A stretch of DNA of 64,000 bases from Streptomyces sp. cg36 (GTDB lineage Bacteria; Actinomycetota; Actinomycetes; Streptomycetales; Streptomycetaceae). Shown piece by piece: positions 1 to 10,925 of the stretch (position 1 is the stretch's first letter; each line of letters starts with the position of its first letter). The stretch spans positions 8,523,501 through 8,587,500 of the forward strand of contig NZ_CP163520.1 in NCBI RefSeq assembly GCF_041080675.1. The letters are read 5' to 3'. The notes beneath the pieces were generated by a model, which had not been told where the DNA came from, did no database searches, and saw only the letters and a list, made by a program, of their open reading frames with translations. A program made the position numbers and the translations under genes.

Positions 1-1
1 C

Positions 2-3000
2 CAGCTGAAGCTGGGGATGTCCAGCGCGGACCTGATGGTGCGCAAGGAGACGGACGGCTCGCTGTCGATGGTCGACAAGGCGGGCGGCGGCACGGTGTTC
101 CAGGCCCCGAGGCCGATGATGTTCGATTCCTCGCCCGGCCTGACCGACGGCTCCGGCATGCCTGCAACCTCGACTGCGCGGCTGAAGACGCTTGCCGCGT
201 CGAAGGGAGCCGGGCTCGCGGTGGAGGCACCGGTGGATCCTTCGGCTCATGCGGCACCGGTGGAGGTGGCGGTACCTGCGGATCAGAAGTCGCTGGTGTT
301 GACGCCGGACCAGAAGCTGCTCGATGCGCCGGGCACGGTGTTCCCGGTGATGATCGACCCCGACGTGCGAGCACCTCGAGCAGTGGGTTGGGCGGGAATC
401 TCCCGGTACTGGTCGGATACGTCGTTCTGGAAGTTTTCCGGGGACTTCGGCATGGGGTACTGCGGAGACGAGGGCCGGTGCGTGCCGGCCGATGTGAAGC
501 GGGTGCTGTACGCGATTCCGGTGCGGGGCCAGGCTTTCGTCGGCAAGCACATTCAGGATGCCAAGTTCCGGGCGTGGAACTCGCACTCCTGGAGTTGCAC
601 TGCCCAGCCGGTGGACCTGTTCCTCACCGGGCGCATCAACTCCAGCAGCACGTGGAACAACTCCAGCTCGATGGGGTCCTCGTCGTTCTGGAACAAGTAC
701 CTGGCGACGCGTAACGACGCACGAGGCTTCGACGGCTGTGGGGCCGGATACACGGAGTTCGAGCCGGCGGGTCTGCGTGATGCGGTCCAGGCAGTTGCCG
801 ACCGCAACGCGGTCGACCTGACACTGGGTCTGAAGGCCGGAAGTGAGAGCGCGTCGGCATACGGGCAGTGGAAGCGGTTCACCGACGACGGATACCTGCA
901 GGTGTTCTACAACCTGCCGCCCCGCCAGCCCGCGATGAAAGACCTCTCGTCCCAGCCCGGCGGTGTCTGCTCCTCTACTTCGACACCGATCACGAAGGCC
1001 CCGCAGCTGTATGCGCGGGTGTCGGATCCGGACCAGGACAGCATCGGTGTGCAGTTCGCGCTCGTCTGGACCAACGGTTCTTGGTATTCGACCGGGGGTG
1101 CGAACACCCCGCCCGCGTCCAGTACGTTCAGAGCCTCCGGTTCAACCTTCTCTCTCCTGCTGCCGTCTTCCGTCGTACCGCAGAACAAGGCGGTGGGCTG
1201 GGCGGTGCGGGCCTGGGACGGTGCGGAGTGGGGGCCGTGGAGCTGGGACGGCGCCCCCACCGGCTGCTACTTCACCATCGACACCAGCAAACCCGCGGGG
1301 CCGGTGACCACTTCGCTCGACTTCCCCGGGTCGCACGATGGGCAGGCACCACTGGCATGGACGGACGGAGTGGGCCGCTACGGCACCTTCACCTTCACCA
1401 CCACCTCCAAGGATGCGGTGGCCTACCAGTGGGGGATGGACCAGCAGCCGACGGCCGCCCGTGAGGTGGCCACCAGCGGGGGAGCCGCGCGTTCGGTGCG
1501 GATGCTGATGCCGAGCGAGGGCCCGCATATCCTCACGGCCCGCGCCAAGGACGCGGCGGGAAACGCGGGTGAGACCACCACGTACTACTTCAACGTGCGG
1601 CGCGGGCAGGCCCCGCGGGCCGGGTGGGCGATGAACGACACCGCCGGCAGCGCAGGCTTGGCATCAGGCCCGGCCGCGAACTTCCCCGCCACCGTCACCG
1701 GAGGCACCCTGGGCGCGGCCGGGCACACCGGTACGGCAGTGGCTGTGACGGGCGAGACGGCGCCGGACGGGACGCCGAAGAACTACCTCTCCACGCAGAG
1801 CGCGGTCGTGGAGACGGACCAGAGCTTCACCCTCTCTGCCTGGGTGAACACCGCTGACCCTTCACTGCAGTTCCAGTCGGCGCTGAGCCAGAGCAGTGTG
1901 CACCAAGCCGCCGTCACACTGGGCCTGAGCGCCGGGAAGTGGACCATCAAGGCGCCCACGGCGGACCACGCCACCGACTACAGCTGGTACACCGCCTCCT
2001 CCGACGTGGCGCCGGTGGCCAACCAATGGACGCACCTGGCCGGGGTGTACAACGCACCCGCCAAGACCCTGACCCTGTACGTGAACGGAAACCCGTCCAC
2101 ACCCACGCAGGGGGTCAGCCTGTGGTCGGCGCGCGGAGCGATGGACTTCGGACGTCTGCGCTGGCGCGACACCTACACTGACCCGTGGAAGGGATCGCTG
2201 GACGACATCCGGGTCTACGACCGCGCGCTGAGCCTCGCGGAGACAACGGACCTGGCGGCCTACCGCCAGGTCACCAGCGGGACGGGCGCCAAGGCGGTGT
2301 GGTCGCTGGACGAGAGCGGCACGACCGCGAACGGCACCTCCGAGACCAGTGACCTGACGGTCACCGGTGCGGTGCAGCGGGGCATCCAGGACGGCATCGA
2401 GGACAAGGCAGCTCGGTTCGGGGCAGACGCATATGCCACCACCACCCGCCCGCAGGTGGACGGCACCCGTAGCTTCTCCGTCTCGGCCTGGGTACGCCGC
2501 CCTGCGCTGGCCGCCGGCGACTCCACCGCCAAGGTGGCGATCAGCCAGCCCGGTGTCCACCAGCCCGAGTTTTCCCTGTACTACTCGCCCTCCTACAAGA
2601 AGTGGATCTTCGGCCGGTCCACGGAGGACTCCACCGCCGACACCCTGGTGCGTGCGGTCCAGCCCGCCTGCACCGGCGCGGTGAACGGGCTGCCGTGCTT
2701 CGGCGAGACGAGCAACGAGTGGACGCACCTGGTGGGCGTCTCGGACGCGGTCACCCACAAGATCCGCCTCTACATCAACGGCTATCTGGTCGACGAGAGC
2801 GACTACGCCCAGGCCACGCCGTGGGCGACGACGAAGCCACTCATGATCGCGGGGCTGAGCCGGGAGGGAACGCCCGCGGAATTCCTCGGCGGTGACATCG
2901 ACGACGTGCGTGTCTTCGACCGGATCGTCACCGAGGACGAGGCCAGGACAATGGTCCAGCAGCGTCCCCAGCTGGCAGCCCGGTGGAGGTTCGATGCCGC

Positions 3001-3733
3001 AACCACCGCCACCCCGCCTGTCTCGGCGGAGGACCGCGGGCGGTTCCCCGCATCCCTGTACGGCGGCGCGACGATATCGAAGCCTGACGAGGCCCGAGTC
3101 GGCACCGGCACACTGACGCTGAACGGGAGCACCGGATTCGCACAGACCAGCACGGTGCCGCTGGACACCGGACAGAGCTTCACCCTCGCCGGGTGGGCGC
3201 AGTCGGCCGCGCCACCGAACCGCGACATGACGGTCCTCTCCCTGGGAGGCGACAAGAACCCCGCAGTCACGGTGCGCTGGAAGTTCCTGCGCACCAGCGA
3301 CGATCCGGTCAGCCCCGGCAACATCGGGGAGTGGCAGGTGGAAACGGTGGACAATGCCGGCAAGCACGCCGTGGCGATGCATACCTTTGCCAGTTCGCAG
3401 GACATCGGAAGCTTCTGGAACCACTTCGCGGTGACCTATGACGCCTTCTCCAACGAGTTGGCGCTGTATGTGAACGGGCAGCGGGAGAACGAAATCTGCC
3501 CCGACGCCGACACCGGCTGCACCCCGCATATCTCTTTCACCTCGGCGGAGCAGCCGCTGAAGGCCACCCAGGAGCTGCGGTTGGGCCGCAACCCGGCCAC
3601 TGTCGCCAACGCGGACTGGTTCTCCGGCCAGATCGACGATATCTGGGCCTACCAGGGCGTCCTCAGCCCCGCCGGCATCGCACAGCTGGCACAGGGCGAC
3701 GAGCTCGACATCACCACCGGCCCCGCCAGCTAG
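2..3733 (+). CDS. Secreted LamG-domain protein, 5' end outside window
   Basis: The reading frame is open from base 2, before the first internal ATG at base 17, so the gene starts upstream of the window. At least 1238 residues are present. Around residues 130-310 (from base 17) lies a DNRLRE-like region of the type found in Streptomyces surface proteins. A middle part carries Ig/fibronectin-like sequence ending in a YYFNVR segment. Three concanavalin/LamG-like domains follow at about 600-750, 815-990 and 1050-1225. Each has the FTLSAWV / WTHLxGVYD / LYVNG / DDIRVYDR signature. LamG domains bind glycans or proteins outside the cell; no catalytic motif is visible. The gene lies just upstream of the RHS gene on the same strand, a common Streptomyces arrangement, so a role at the cell surface with the RHS toxin is inferred. 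The N-terminal signal peptide cannot be seen. Confidence 0.8.
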   Translation, partial: QLKLGMSSADLMVRKETDGSLSMVDKAGGGTVFQAPRPMMFDSSPGLTDGSGMPATSTARLKTLAASKGAGLAVEAPVDPSAHAAPVEVAVPADQKSLVLTPDQKLLDAPGTVFPVMIDPDVRAPRAVGWAGISRYWSDTSFWKFSGDFGMGYCGDEGRCVPADVKRVLYAIPVRGQAFVGKHIQDAKFRAWNSHSWSCTAQPVDLFLTGRINSSSTWNNSSSMGSSSFWNKYLATRNDARGFDGCGAGYTEFEPAGLRDAVQAVADRNAVDLTLGLKAGSESASAYGQWKRFTDDGYLQVFYNLPPRQPAMKDLSSQPGGVCSSTSTPITKAPQLYARVSDPDQDSIGVQFALVWTNGSWYSTGGANTPPASSTFRASGSTFSLLLPSSVVPQNKAVGWAVRAWDGAEWGPWSWDGAPTGCYFTIDTSKPAGPVTTSLDFPGSHDGQAPLAWTDGVGRYGTFTFTTTSKDAVAYQWGMDQQPTAAREVATSGGAARSVRMLMPSEGPHILTARAKDAAGNAGETTTYYFNVRRGQAPRAGWAMNDTAGSAGLASGPAANFPATVTGGTLGAAGHTGTAVAVTGETAPDGTPKNYLSTQSAVVETDQSFTLSAWVNTADPSLQFQSALSQSSVHQAAVTLGLSAGKWTIKAPTADHATDYSWYTASSDVAPVANQWTHLAGVYNAPAKTLTLYVNGNPSTPTQGVSLWSARGAMDFGRLRWRDTYTDPWKGSLDDIRVYDRALSLAETTDLAAYRQVTSGTGAKAVWSLDESGTTANGTSETSDLTVTGAVQRGIQDGIEDKAARFGADAYATTTRPQVDGTRSFSVSAWVRRPALAAGDSTAKVAISQPGVHQPEFSLYYSPSYKKWIFGRSTEDSTADTLVRAVQPACTGAVNGLPCFGETSNEWTHLVGVSDAVTHKIRLYINGYLVDESDYAQATPWATTKPLMIAGLSREGTPAEFLGGDIDDVRVFDRIVTEDEARTMVQQRPQLAARWRFDAATTATPPVSAEDRGRFPASLYGGATISKPDEARVGTGTLTLNGSTGFAQTSTVPLDTGQSFTLAGWAQSAAPPNRDMTVLSLGGDKNPAVTVRWKFLRTSDDPVSPGNIGEWQVETVDNAGKHAVAMHTFASSQDIGSFWNHFAVTYDAFSNELALYVNGQRENEICPDADTGCTPHISFTSAEQPLKATQELRLGRNPATVANADWFSGQIDDIWAYQGVLSPAGIAQLAQGDELDITTGPAS

Positions 3734-3750
3734 GCCGCCATGCCGCCGTT

Positions 3751-3781
3751 GCGGGGCTGCCCATCCCGTGGGCAGCCCCGC
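3751..3781 (+). terminator. Rho-independent-type hairpin after the LamG gene
   Basis: A perfect 13-bp stem (GCGGGGCTGCCCA / TGGGCAGCCCCGC) with a 5-base loop lies 18 bases after the LamG stop codon. There is no long T tract, as is usual in actinomycetes. It separates the LamG gene from the RHS gene. Confidence 0.75.
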
Positions 3782-3885
3782 ACCCCGGCCCCCTCACTTG
3801 ACCTCCTCTTCACACCTGCCTGGCCCGTGGCCGGCACGATCAGCCGCACCCGGCGCTGAACCGGTGCGGCGGGGGATTGCTTACG

Positions 3886-6800
3886 ATGCGCATCACACCA
3901 GCCCGCCGAGCGGGCACCCGCACGACGGCACGAGTTGCCGCCGTCCTATCGGCCGCCCTGGTAGCAGGACTGCTACAGGCCCTGCCCGGCCCACAAGCCG
4001 CAGCCGAATCGAACCTTCCCTCAGCGTCATGGAAGGAAAAGCCGGTCAAGGGTACGAACACCGAGGCCAGGCCACGCCCTGCGGACAAGACGGTCTCCAA
4101 ACCGCGCAGCCCGAAGACGGCCTGGCCCAAGGAAGCCACCGCCAGCGTCAGTCTGCCGGCTGCGGCTGGCCCCGCACTCACCGCCAAGACGTCCGGCGGC
4201 TCCGGCTCTGGAGGCGAGGTGAGGGCCGGTTCCCTGCCGGTGTCGCTGGCCGCGGTGGCCAACGCCCCGCTCGCCCCGCGCCAGCAGGCCGCACCGCCGT
4301 ATGCCGTAGGGCAGACGGCTGCCACCGTCACAGTGCTGGACCGCAAGGCCGCCCAGAAGGCCGGAGTGGACGGCATCCTGCTGACCCTTGCCCCCAACAG
4401 CGGAAACGCCGCCAGGAAGGTACGGGTCAGTGTCGACTACGACGCATTCGCGGACGCGGCAGGAGCCGGATACGGGCAACGGCTGCGCTTGGTCCAGCTG
4501 CCTGCCTGTGTCCTGACCACACCCAGCAAGCCGGAGTGCCGTACCTCCACTCCGCTGGTGGGCCGCAACGATGCGGAGAAGCACACGGTGACCGCCGACG
4601 CGGTCGCCATCGCGGGCACTGGCACTGCGTCGAAGTCCGCGCCCTTGGCTGTCGGGGCCCAGGCGCTGGCGGGTGGGGCGACCGTGCTCGCCGCGACGGC
4701 AGGATCCGCCAGCCCGTCGGGTGACTACAAGGCGTCCCCTCTGTCGGCGGCGTCGACCTGGAGCACATCGCTGAACAGCGGTTCGTTCTCCTGGTCGTAC
4801 AAGATGCCGGTTCCGCCAGTACCGACAGGGCTGACGCCCACGGTGGGCCTGTCCTACAACTCGGGAGAGATCGACGGGCGTACCGCGAACACCAACAACC
4901 AGGCTTCTTGGGCCGGTGACGGCTTCAGCATCGCGCCCGGCTTCGTCGAGCGGTCCTACAAACCGTGCGGTGACGACGGGGTGAAGACCGACGGAGTCGA
5001 GCCGGGGGACATGTGCTGGGCGTATGACAACGCCACCATCAGCTTCGACGGGCACTCCGGCGAACTGATCCCGATCAACGACGAAGAATGGCGGATCAAG
5101 GGCGACGACAACACCCGGGTCTTCCACTGGCGCCAGGACGACCGCGGCAATGGTGACAACGACGGCGAGTACTTCCGCGCCACCACCTCTGACGGCACCC
5201 GCTACTACTTCGGCTACAACCGGCTGACCAACTGGACTGCGGGCAAGCCGGAGACCAAGTCGGTGGAGAGCGTGCCGGTCTTCGGCAACAACAGCGGCGA
5301 GCCGTGCAACAAGGCGACATTCGCGGAATCATGGTGCCAGCAGGGCCGGCGCTGGAACCTCGACCTGGTCATCGACGCCAACGGCAACGACATGACCTAC
5401 TGGTACAAGCAGGAGGCCAACACCTACGGCCGCAACCTCAAGGAGACCGACGGCACCCCTTATGTCCGCGCCTCGGTCCTGGACCACATCGAGTACGGCC
5501 AGCAGCTCAAGGACCTCTACTCCGACACCGTCAAGCCGATGGCCCGGGTGGACTTCACCACCGCCGAACGCTGCCTGGAGACCAACACCGCACTGTGCGA
5601 CCCGGCGAAGATCGACACCAACCGGCAGTACTGGTACGACACCCCCTGGGACCAGAACTGCAACAGCGGAACCAAGTGCGACAAGGGGCGCCTGTCGCCC
5701 ACGTTCTGGGGCCGCACCCGTCTGGCCAACGTCACCACCAAGACCCTGCAGACCGACAGCAGCTACAAGCCGACCGACTCCTGGGACCTGCACCACAAGT
5801 GGGGCACCGCCGACTTCGACTACCAGCTCCTGCTCGACTCCATCCAGCACACCGGACTCGCCGGAGCCACCCCCGTCAAGCTGCCCCCGACGACACTCTC
5901 CTACAGCGCGCAGATCGGACGCCTGGACAAGAGCGGTGACGGCCGACCGGGCTTCTACAAGCAGCGGCTGCGCACCGTGCTCGACGAGTCGGGCGGCCAA
6001 CTGGACGTGAACTACTCGCAGGCGGCCTGTTCCTGGGACAGCCTGCCCAGCCCGCAGTCCAACACCTCACGCTGCTACCCGCAGATGTACCAGGCCGGCT
6101 ACACGGATCCAGTAACCACAGAGTGGTTCAACAAGTACGTCGTGGACTCGGTCATCTCCTCCGACCGCACCGGCGGCGCTGTCAGCACCCAGACCAACTA
6201 CACCTACTTCGACGGCGGTGCATGGGCGTTCGACGACACCGAGGGCATCACCAAGGAGAAGCTCAAGACCTGGTCGCAGTGGCGCGGCTACGGCAAGGTC
6301 CGCGTGCAGACCGGCAGCAGCCAGGCCATGTCCACCCAGGCCGACCACTACTTCCTGCGCGGCATGGACGGTGACCGAACCGATCCCACCGACAAGACCA
6401 AGACTCGCAGCGTCACCGTCTCGGACGGTGAGGGCTCCAAGCTCACCGACGACGAGGCGTGGGCCGGGTTCGAATACCGCAGTGAGACGTTCGACAAGCC
6501 GGGCGGGAAGACCCTGTCCAAATCGGTGAACAAGCCGTGGAAGAAGGAGACAGCAAAGCGGGTCCGCAGTTGGGGCACCTCCACCGCCAACCTCACCGGT
6601 ACCAGCCAGACCCGTAGCTTCACCTACTTGACTACTGACGACAAGTGGCGCGAAACCCGCGGCAACACCACCTTCGACGACCTCGGTCGGCCTGTCGCAG
6701 TCGAGGACTTGGGCGATCCCTCGGTCGCGGCCGACGACAAGTGCACCCGCACCACCTACGCCGACGACGGATGGATCCGGACCGCCGCGATCCACACCGA

Positions 6801-9800
6801 AACCATCGCGGCCGACTGCGCTGCGACCCCAGACAGAGACACCCACGGTGACGGCACCTCAGTAATCCTGGCCGACACCCGCACCCGCTACGACGGCCAG
6901 GCATACGGCGCCGCGCCCACCAGGGGCCTGGTCACCATGACCGAGACCCTCAAGTCCCGCAGCGGCAACACCGCCACCTACGTCGACAAGACCACCAGCT
7001 ACGACGCCTACGGGCGGCCCTTGACCGTCACCGCGCTGGCCTCCACCAGCGTCTTCGACCCCAACGACACTGCCAAGGCACCCGCCACCACCCCCGCAAC
7101 TGCCCCTCCCACTACAACGACCGTCTATACCCCGGCGACAGGCCGGCCCACCAAGGTGGCGGTCACCAGCCCGCCCGCCACCGCCGGCAACGCAGCCACA
7201 TCCCAGACCAGCACGTCCTACCTCGATCTGCTGCGCGGCCTTCCCTACATCAGCACCGACGCCAACAACCTGCGCACGGACACTGAATACGACGCGCTCG
7301 GACGCCCGCTGAAGGTGTGGAAACCCAACCGCTCCAAGCTGAACAACCAGTCGCCGAACCTGCAATTCCGCTACACCGACGCCGAGAACACGATTCAGTC
7401 CGTCGCCACTCTCACGCTGAACAACGACGGTTCATCCGACACCAGCTACACCCTGTACGACGGCCTCGGCCGCGTCCGCCAGACCCAGGCCCCCGGCCCC
7501 GACGGCGGCCGCATCCTGACCGACACGTTCTACGACGAACGCGGCCAGGTCCGCCTCGCCTACGCCCCCTACCACAACACCGCCGCCCCCAGCGGCACCC
7601 TCTTCACCGTGGTAGACGCCGACGGCATCGAGACCCAGACCGCCACCGAATACGACGGCCTGGGGCGGCCCGTCAAGTCCACCCTGCTCTCCGGCAACGG
7701 CACGGGTATCCCGCTGGCCACGACCACCACGGTCTATGGCGGCGACCGCGTCACCGTCACCCCCCCCAAGGGTGCCACCCCCACTACCACCCTCAGCGAC
7801 GCCCAGGGGCGCACGACCGAGCTGCGTCAGTACCAGGCCACCAACCCGGCCGGTCCCACCGGCCCGTACGACAGCACCACCTACCGCTACGACGTGGCCG
7901 GGCACATGACCGGGCTGACCGGCCCGCAGGGCGCCCAATGGTCCTGGACCTACGACCAGCTCGGCCGCCAGACCAAGGCAATGGACCCGGACAGCGGCAC
8001 CACCAGCAAGACCTACAACGACCGAGGCGAACTCGCCACGACCACCGACGGCCGCGGCAAGACCATCGCCAACGTCTACGACAACCTCTCCCGGCTCCTG
8101 GAGACACACGAGGGCACGGCCAACGGTCCGCTGCTGACTTCCCAGACCTGGGACAAGATCAAGGGACAACTGGCCACCTCCACCCGCCACGTCAACATCG
8201 GCGGCACGGTCTACCCGTACACGACAACCTTCAACACCTACGACCCGCTGTACCGACCCACCAAGACCACCCTCACCGTCCCTTCCATCCCGGGCCAAGA
8301 GGCCCTGGCCGGTGACTACTCCACCAGCACCTCCTACAACCCGGACGGCACCGTCCAGGCCACGTCGTACCCGGCTGCGGGCAGTCTGCCCGCCGAGGTG
8401 GTCGCCTTCACGTACAACAAGCTCCACCAGACCACCGCCGCCAGAAGCAACCTGTCCACCTACCTCGCGGACCAGATCTACACCCTCACCGGCAAGCCCT
8501 ACCGCTCCACCCTCAATGCCGGCGGCGTGAACACCACCATCACCAACGGCTACGAACAAGGCACCCAGCGCCTCTCGGTCAGCCGCACCGACACCGAGAA
8601 CACCGCCGTACCCGCCCGCGCCAACGCCTACAAGTACGACGAGGCCGGGAACGTCACCGAACTGAGCGACGTCTCCCGCACCGGCACGGACCGCCAGTGC
8701 TTCCAGTACGACTACCTCGCCCGCCTCACCGAGGCTTTCACCCCCACCGACCCGTCCTGCCCCACCACCCCGGACGGCAGCAAGCTCGGCGGACCCGCCC
8801 CCTACTGGTCCAGCTACACCTACAACACCGACGGCACCCGCAAGACCGAAACCCAGCACAACACCACGGGTGACACGTCCAAGGATCAGACCCGCACCTA
8901 CACCTACCCCACCGCAGGCGCGGCCCACCCGCACTCCCTGCTGTCCGCCAGCACCGCAACCGGCGCCACCGACCCGGTCACCGACTCCTACGACTACGAC
9001 CAGGCCGGCAACACCACTCGCCGCACCCTCAACCCCAACGCTGCTCTCTCCAGCAACCAGGCCATGGCCTGGGACACCGAAGGCCACCTGGCCAGCGTCA
9101 CCGACACCGTCCAGACCAAAACGGGCACCTCGACGGTGACCACGAAGAAGACCACCGACTACGTCTACGACCCCAGCGGCAACCGCCTCACGGGCCACAC
9201 ACTCGACACCGCCAACCCCGCCGACGAGAACACCACCCTCTATCTCGGCGCAACCGAACTGAATCTCGCCAAGGGCGCGGCCAAGCCGACGGCCACCCGC
9301 TACTACCCGCTCGGCGCGGCCACCGCCGTCCGCACGAACGACAACAAGGTCACCTTCCAGGCCACCGACCACCATGGCACCGCCGACATCAGCATCAACG
9401 CCACCGACGGCACCGCCACCCAGCGCCGCACCACCCCCTTCGGTGAGGACCGCGGCACCCCGCCCGCCACCTGGGCCGGTACCAAGGGCTTCGTCGGCGG
9501 AACCATGGACACCCAGACCGGACTCACTCACCTGGGCGCCCGCGAATACGACCCGTCACTGGGCCGTTTCCTCAGCGTCGATCCGGTCCTTGCAGCTGAC
9601 GACCCGCAGTCGCTCGACGGCTACGCCTACAGCAACAACAACCCGGCGACCCTGAGCGATCCGAGCGGGCTCAGGCCGGAGGGAGGCTGCGGTGGGGCCT
9701 CGTCGTTCTGCGAGACCATCGACGGCAAGGTCCACATCGAGTCCTGGTCGAAGGACGACGACGCCTGGACCCTCGACGACCACAAGACCAAAAAGACGTG

Positions 9801-10920
9801 GCTCCCCGGCGGAGTCACCGTCTCCGACGTCAAGAACTACCCGAAGCTCCACCGCAAGATCATGAAGAATCTCGCGAAATACGACGGCGAGGGCTACCGC
9901 TGGGGCCGCGACCGCGTCGAGGACTACCACCAGTACGTGGCCGCAGCCGTGAACGCCTGCTGGGACATCGACGAATGCCACGACAGCGACACCTATGATG
10001 AGCTCTTCAAGGAACTCCGCAACTGGGAACTCGACAACATCCCCGTCTTCGGCGCCGGAGGCGGCGACTCCTTCCTCGGCCGCCCCACCGCATCAGGCGG
10101 TTCGAAGATCGCCGGAAGCATAAGGGCTGGCCGGGCTTCCGCAGCCGGCGAGATGGAGAGGAACGTTGTCAGCATCAAGGGATGCTTCAACAGCTTCCCT
10201 GCCGCAACCAAAGTCCTCCTAGCCGACGGGTCAACAAAGGCCATCGACCAACTCCAGGTCGGAGACGAAGTTGCCGCGACCGACCCGGAAACCGGGGAAT
10301 CAGGAGCCCACAAGGTCGATGCCACCATCGTCACACCGGACGACACCGACTTCACGACCTTGACCGTCACAAGCAACGCCGCCTCCAGCAGCAGGATCAC
10401 AGCAACGGACCACCACCCCTTCTGGGCGCCAAGCACCCACACCTGGATCAACGCTGGCGACCTGAAGCCCGGCATGACCGTCCGCTCCTCGAAGGGTGAC
10501 CAACTGCAGGTCACCGGAGTCAAGCACTTCACCAAGCTGCAATCTGCCTACAACCTCACCGTCCGCAACCTCCACACGTACTATGTACTAGCCGGGACCA
10601 CGCCCGTACTCGTTCACAACACCGGTCCGGGATGCGATCTTAATATTTCACCGCGTTACGTGAAGACGGGTGATCTCGGAAGGTACACTGAGGGTCAGAA
10701 AACTCGGGACCCGGCGTCGCAGTGGTATCACGAATACCTGAGCAACGATGAACTCCTGGATGGAGTCAATAAAGCCAAGCCGGGAGAAGGGATTTTCGTC
10801 TCGCGCGACGGGTCGATTCTTGGCGGTCATCACCGCTGGGATGAAATTCAAACAAGGGTCAAAGATGGACGCATCGACCCGAACGAGCAAATCCGTATTG
10901 ACGTCCTCGGTGGGGAGTAG
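3886..10920 (+). CDS. RHS-repeat polymorphic toxin with Hint domain and C-terminal toxin
   Basis: This 2344-residue secreted protein starts at ATG 3886, after a GGGGGAT Shine-Dalgarno-like sequence. The N-terminus is basic and hydrophobic and ends in QAAAES, a signal peptide. An SpvB/TcaC-like opening (around residue 310, VGLSYNSGEIDG) leads into long RHS/YD repeats (YDxLGRxxxxxxP). The RHS core ends near residue 1890 with GRFLSVDPV and GYAYSNNNPATLSDPSG. Residues ~2098-2245 are a Hint (hedgehog/intein-like) domain, opening at CFNSFPAATKVLLADGS and ending at TPVLVHN; it may release the tip by self-cleavage. The last ~100 residues are a variable toxin with VSRDGSILGGHHRWDEI, which resembles the ParB/sulfiredoxin-like toxin type. 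The activity is not proven. The small gene directly after it is the likely immunity partner. Confidence 0.88.
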   Translation: MRITPARRAGTRTTARVAAVLSAALVAGLLQALPGPQAAAESNLPSASWKEKPVKGTNTEARPRPADKTVSKPRSPKTAWPKEATASVSLPAAAGPALTAKTSGGSGSGGEVRAGSLPVSLAAVANAPLAPRQQAAPPYAVGQTAATVTVLDRKAAQKAGVDGILLTLAPNSGNAARKVRVSVDYDAFADAAGAGYGQRLRLVQLPACVLTTPSKPECRTSTPLVGRNDAEKHTVTADAVAIAGTGTASKSAPLAVGAQALAGGATVLAATAGSASPSGDYKASPLSAASTWSTSLNSGSFSWSYKMPVPPVPTGLTPTVGLSYNSGEIDGRTANTNNQASWAGDGFSIAPGFVERSYKPCGDDGVKTDGVEPGDMCWAYDNATISFDGHSGELIPINDEEWRIKGDDNTRVFHWRQDDRGNGDNDGEYFRATTSDGTRYYFGYNRLTNWTAGKPETKSVESVPVFGNNSGEPCNKATFAESWCQQGRRWNLDLVIDANGNDMTYWYKQEANTYGRNLKETDGTPYVRASVLDHIEYGQQLKDLYSDTVKPMARVDFTTAERCLETNTALCDPAKIDTNRQYWYDTPWDQNCNSGTKCDKGRLSPTFWGRTRLANVTTKTLQTDSSYKPTDSWDLHHKWGTADFDYQLLLDSIQHTGLAGATPVKLPPTTLSYSAQIGRLDKSGDGRPGFYKQRLRTVLDESGGQLDVNYSQAACSWDSLPSPQSNTSRCYPQMYQAGYTDPVTTEWFNKYVVDSVISSDRTGGAVSTQTNYTYFDGGAWAFDDTEGITKEKLKTWSQWRGYGKVRVQTGSSQAMSTQADHYFLRGMDGDRTDPTDKTKTRSVTVSDGEGSKLTDDEAWAGFEYRSETFDKPGGKTLSKSVNKPWKKETAKRVRSWGTSTANLTGTSQTRSFTYLTTDDKWRETRGNTTFDDLGRPVAVEDLGDPSVAADDKCTRTTYADDGWIRTAAIHTETIAADCAATPDRDTHGDGTSVILADTRTRYDGQAYGAAPTRGLVTMTETLKSRSGNTATYVDKTTSYDAYGRPLTVTALASTSVFDPNDTAKAPATTPATAPPTTTTVYTPATGRPTKVAVTSPPATAGNAATSQTSTSYLDLLRGLPYISTDANNLRTDTEYDALGRPLKVWKPNRSKLNNQSPNLQFRYTDAENTIQSVATLTLNNDGSSDTSYTLYDGLGRVRQTQAPGPDGGRILTDTFYDERGQVRLAYAPYHNTAAPSGTLFTVVDADGIETQTATEYDGLGRPVKSTLLSGNGTGIPLATTTTVYGGDRVTVTPPKGATPTTTLSDAQGRTTELRQYQATNPAGPTGPYDSTTYRYDVAGHMTGLTGPQGAQWSWTYDQLGRQTKAMDPDSGTTSKTYNDRGELATTTDGRGKTIANVYDNLSRLLETHEGTANGPLLTSQTWDKIKGQLATSTRHVNIGGTVYPYTTTFNTYDPLYRPTKTTLTVPSIPGQEALAGDYSTSTSYNPDGTVQATSYPAAGSLPAEVVAFTYNKLHQTTAARSNLSTYLADQIYTLTGKPYRSTLNAGGVNTTITNGYEQGTQRLSVSRTDTENTAVPARANAYKYDEAGNVTELSDVSRTGTDRQCFQYDYLARLTEAFTPTDPSCPTTPDGSKLGGPAPYWSSYTYNTDGTRKTETQHNTTGDTSKDQTRTYTYPTAGAAHPHSLLSASTATGATDPVTDSYDYDQAGNTTRRTLNPNAALSSNQAMAWDTEGHLASVTDTVQTKTGTSTVTTKKTTDYVYDPSGNRLTGHTLDTANPADENTTLYLGATELNLAKGAAKPTATRYYPLGAATAVRTNDNKVTFQATDHHGTADISINATDGTATQRRTTPFGEDRGTPPATWAGTKGFVGGTMDTQTGLTHLGAREYDPSLGRFLSVDPVLAADDPQSLDGYAYSNNNPATLSDPSGLRPEGGCGGASSFCETIDGKVHIESWSKDDDAWTLDDHKTKKTWLPGGVTVSDVKNYPKLHRKIMKNLAKYDGEGYRWGRDRVEDYHQYVAAAVNACWDIDECHDSDTYDELFKELRNWELDNIPVFGAGGGDSFLGRPTASGGSKIAGSIRAGRASAAGEMERNVVSIKGCFNSFPAATKVLLADGSTKAIDQLQVGDEVAATDPETGESGAHKVDATIVTPDDTDFTTLTVTSNAASSSRITATDHHPFWAPSTHTWINAGDLKPGMTVRSSKGDQLQVTGVKHFTKLQSAYNLTVRNLHTYYVLAGTTPVLVHNTGPGCDLNISPRYVKTGDLGRYTEGQKTRDPASQWYHEYLSNDELLDGVNKAKPGEGIFVSRDGSILGGHHRWDEIQTRVKDGRIDPNEQIRIDVLGGE

Positions 10921-10925
10921 TGCTG

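Noticed and set aside
7432..9531. 699-residue minus-strand open frame inside the RHS gene
   Set aside because: Gly/Val/Ala-rich shadow of the YD repeats with no coding signs.
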